Positions 13,287 through 13,566 of a stretch of DNA of 13,566 bases are shown piece by piece; positions within the stretch are counted from its first letter, which is position 1; every line of letters starts with the position of its first letter. The notes under the pieces were generated by a model. That model saw nothing but the letters and a program-made list of their open reading frames with translations, had not been told where the DNA came from and made no database searches. The DNA is from Actinomycetes bacterium (GTDB taxonomy: Bacteria; Actinomycetota; Acidimicrobiia; Acidimicrobiales; RAAP-2): NCBI GenBank assembly GCA_021801615.1, contig JAJYXS010000153.1, forward strand, positions 1-13,566. Reading direction: 5' to 3'. The translations under genes were made by a program, and so were the position numbers.

Positions 13287-13566
13287 ATGCAGGCCGTCGT
13301 CGTCGACCACGGAGCGCTTCGGCTCGAGGAGCGCCCCGACCCGGTGCCCGCCGCCACCGAGGTGCTCGTCGCCGTACGGGCGGCTGGGCTCAACGGCGCG
13401 GACATGCTCCAGCGCCGCGGCGCCTACCCCGCGCCTCCCGGCGCCCCTGCGGACATCCCCGGCCTCGAGCTCGCCGGCGAGGTCCTGGAGGTGGGGCCGA
13501 AGGTGACCGCCGTCCGGCCAGGTGACCGCGTGATGGCCGTGGTCGGCGGCGGCGCGCAGGCGACCG
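13287..13566 (+). CDS. PIG3-type NAD(P)H:quinone oxidoreductase, N-terminal part only
   Basis: The first 93 codons of a medium-chain dehydrogenase/reductase are visible, opening MQAVVVDHGALRLEERPDP. AAGLNGADMLQRRGAYPAPP and IPGLELAGEVLEVG then GDRVMAVVGGGAQAT match the catalytic domain of the quinone-oxidoreductase branch (human TP53I3/PIG3-like). There LNxADxLQRRG replaces the zinc-liganding Cys pattern of alcohol dehydrogenases, so a zinc-free enzyme reducing quinones or reactive carbonyls with NADPH is expected. The Rossmann nucleotide-binding domain, about 230 residues, lies beyond the window. It is divergent from vapBC. Confidence 0.92.
   Translation, partial: MQAVVVDHGALRLEERPDPVPAATEVLVAVRAAGLNGADMLQRRGAYPAPPGAPADIPGLELAGEVLEVGPKVTAVRPGDRVMAVVGGGAQAT

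Overview
The window is about 70% GC with dense short-spaced genes on both strands, GTG starts and at least two starts that look leaderless. Together with the protein types (GabD1-like dehydrogenase, GLHH-type IleRS, DUF6941-like protein) this points to an actinomycete-like bacterium (Actinomycetota). The class cannot be fixed from sequence alone. I see no rRNA, tRNA, CRISPR array, transposase or integrase.

Layout: (1) 1-1316 minus, a cysteine desulfurase running off the left edge, with a long hexapeptide-repeat N-terminus. It diverges from (2) 1541-2035 plus, a DUF6941-like protein of unknown function. (3) 2126-3523 minus, a GabD1-like succinate-semialdehyde dehydrogenase, preceded by a non-coding 16/20-nt minisatellite and (4) 3706-3825 minus, a candidate 39-residue one-helix membrane protein. 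(5) 4140-5597 plus, a secreted S53 (sedolisin) peptidase without a propeptide. (6) 5829-9116 minus, isoleucyl-tRNA synthetase. (7) 9204-9788 plus, a Nudix hydrolase with a Gly-Glu-rich repeat N-terminus. (8) 9825-10538 minus, an HxpB/YniC-type HAD phosphatase, translationally coupled behind (9) 10531-12474 minus, a thiamine-diphosphate enzyme of unknown substrate. (10) 12538-13179 minus, a VapC-type PIN toxin with its ribbon-helix-helix antitoxin and a palindromic operator. (11) 13287 to the right edge, plus, a PIG3-type quinone oxidoreductase, cut by the window end.

Most genes are independent housekeeping or accessory units. The two clear working units are the toxin-antitoxin pair and the thiamine-enzyme/phosphatase pair. 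The most unusual thing is not a gene. Short GC-rich tandem repeats of unrelated sequence recur across the window. Arrays inside coding regions have units of 9, 15, 18 and 33 nt (all multiples of three), while the non-coding array upstream of the dehydrogenase has units of 16 and 20 nt. No complete novel defence or biosynthetic system is evident; the best novelty candidates are the repeat pattern, the 39-residue membrane protein and the thiamine-enzyme/phosphatase pair.
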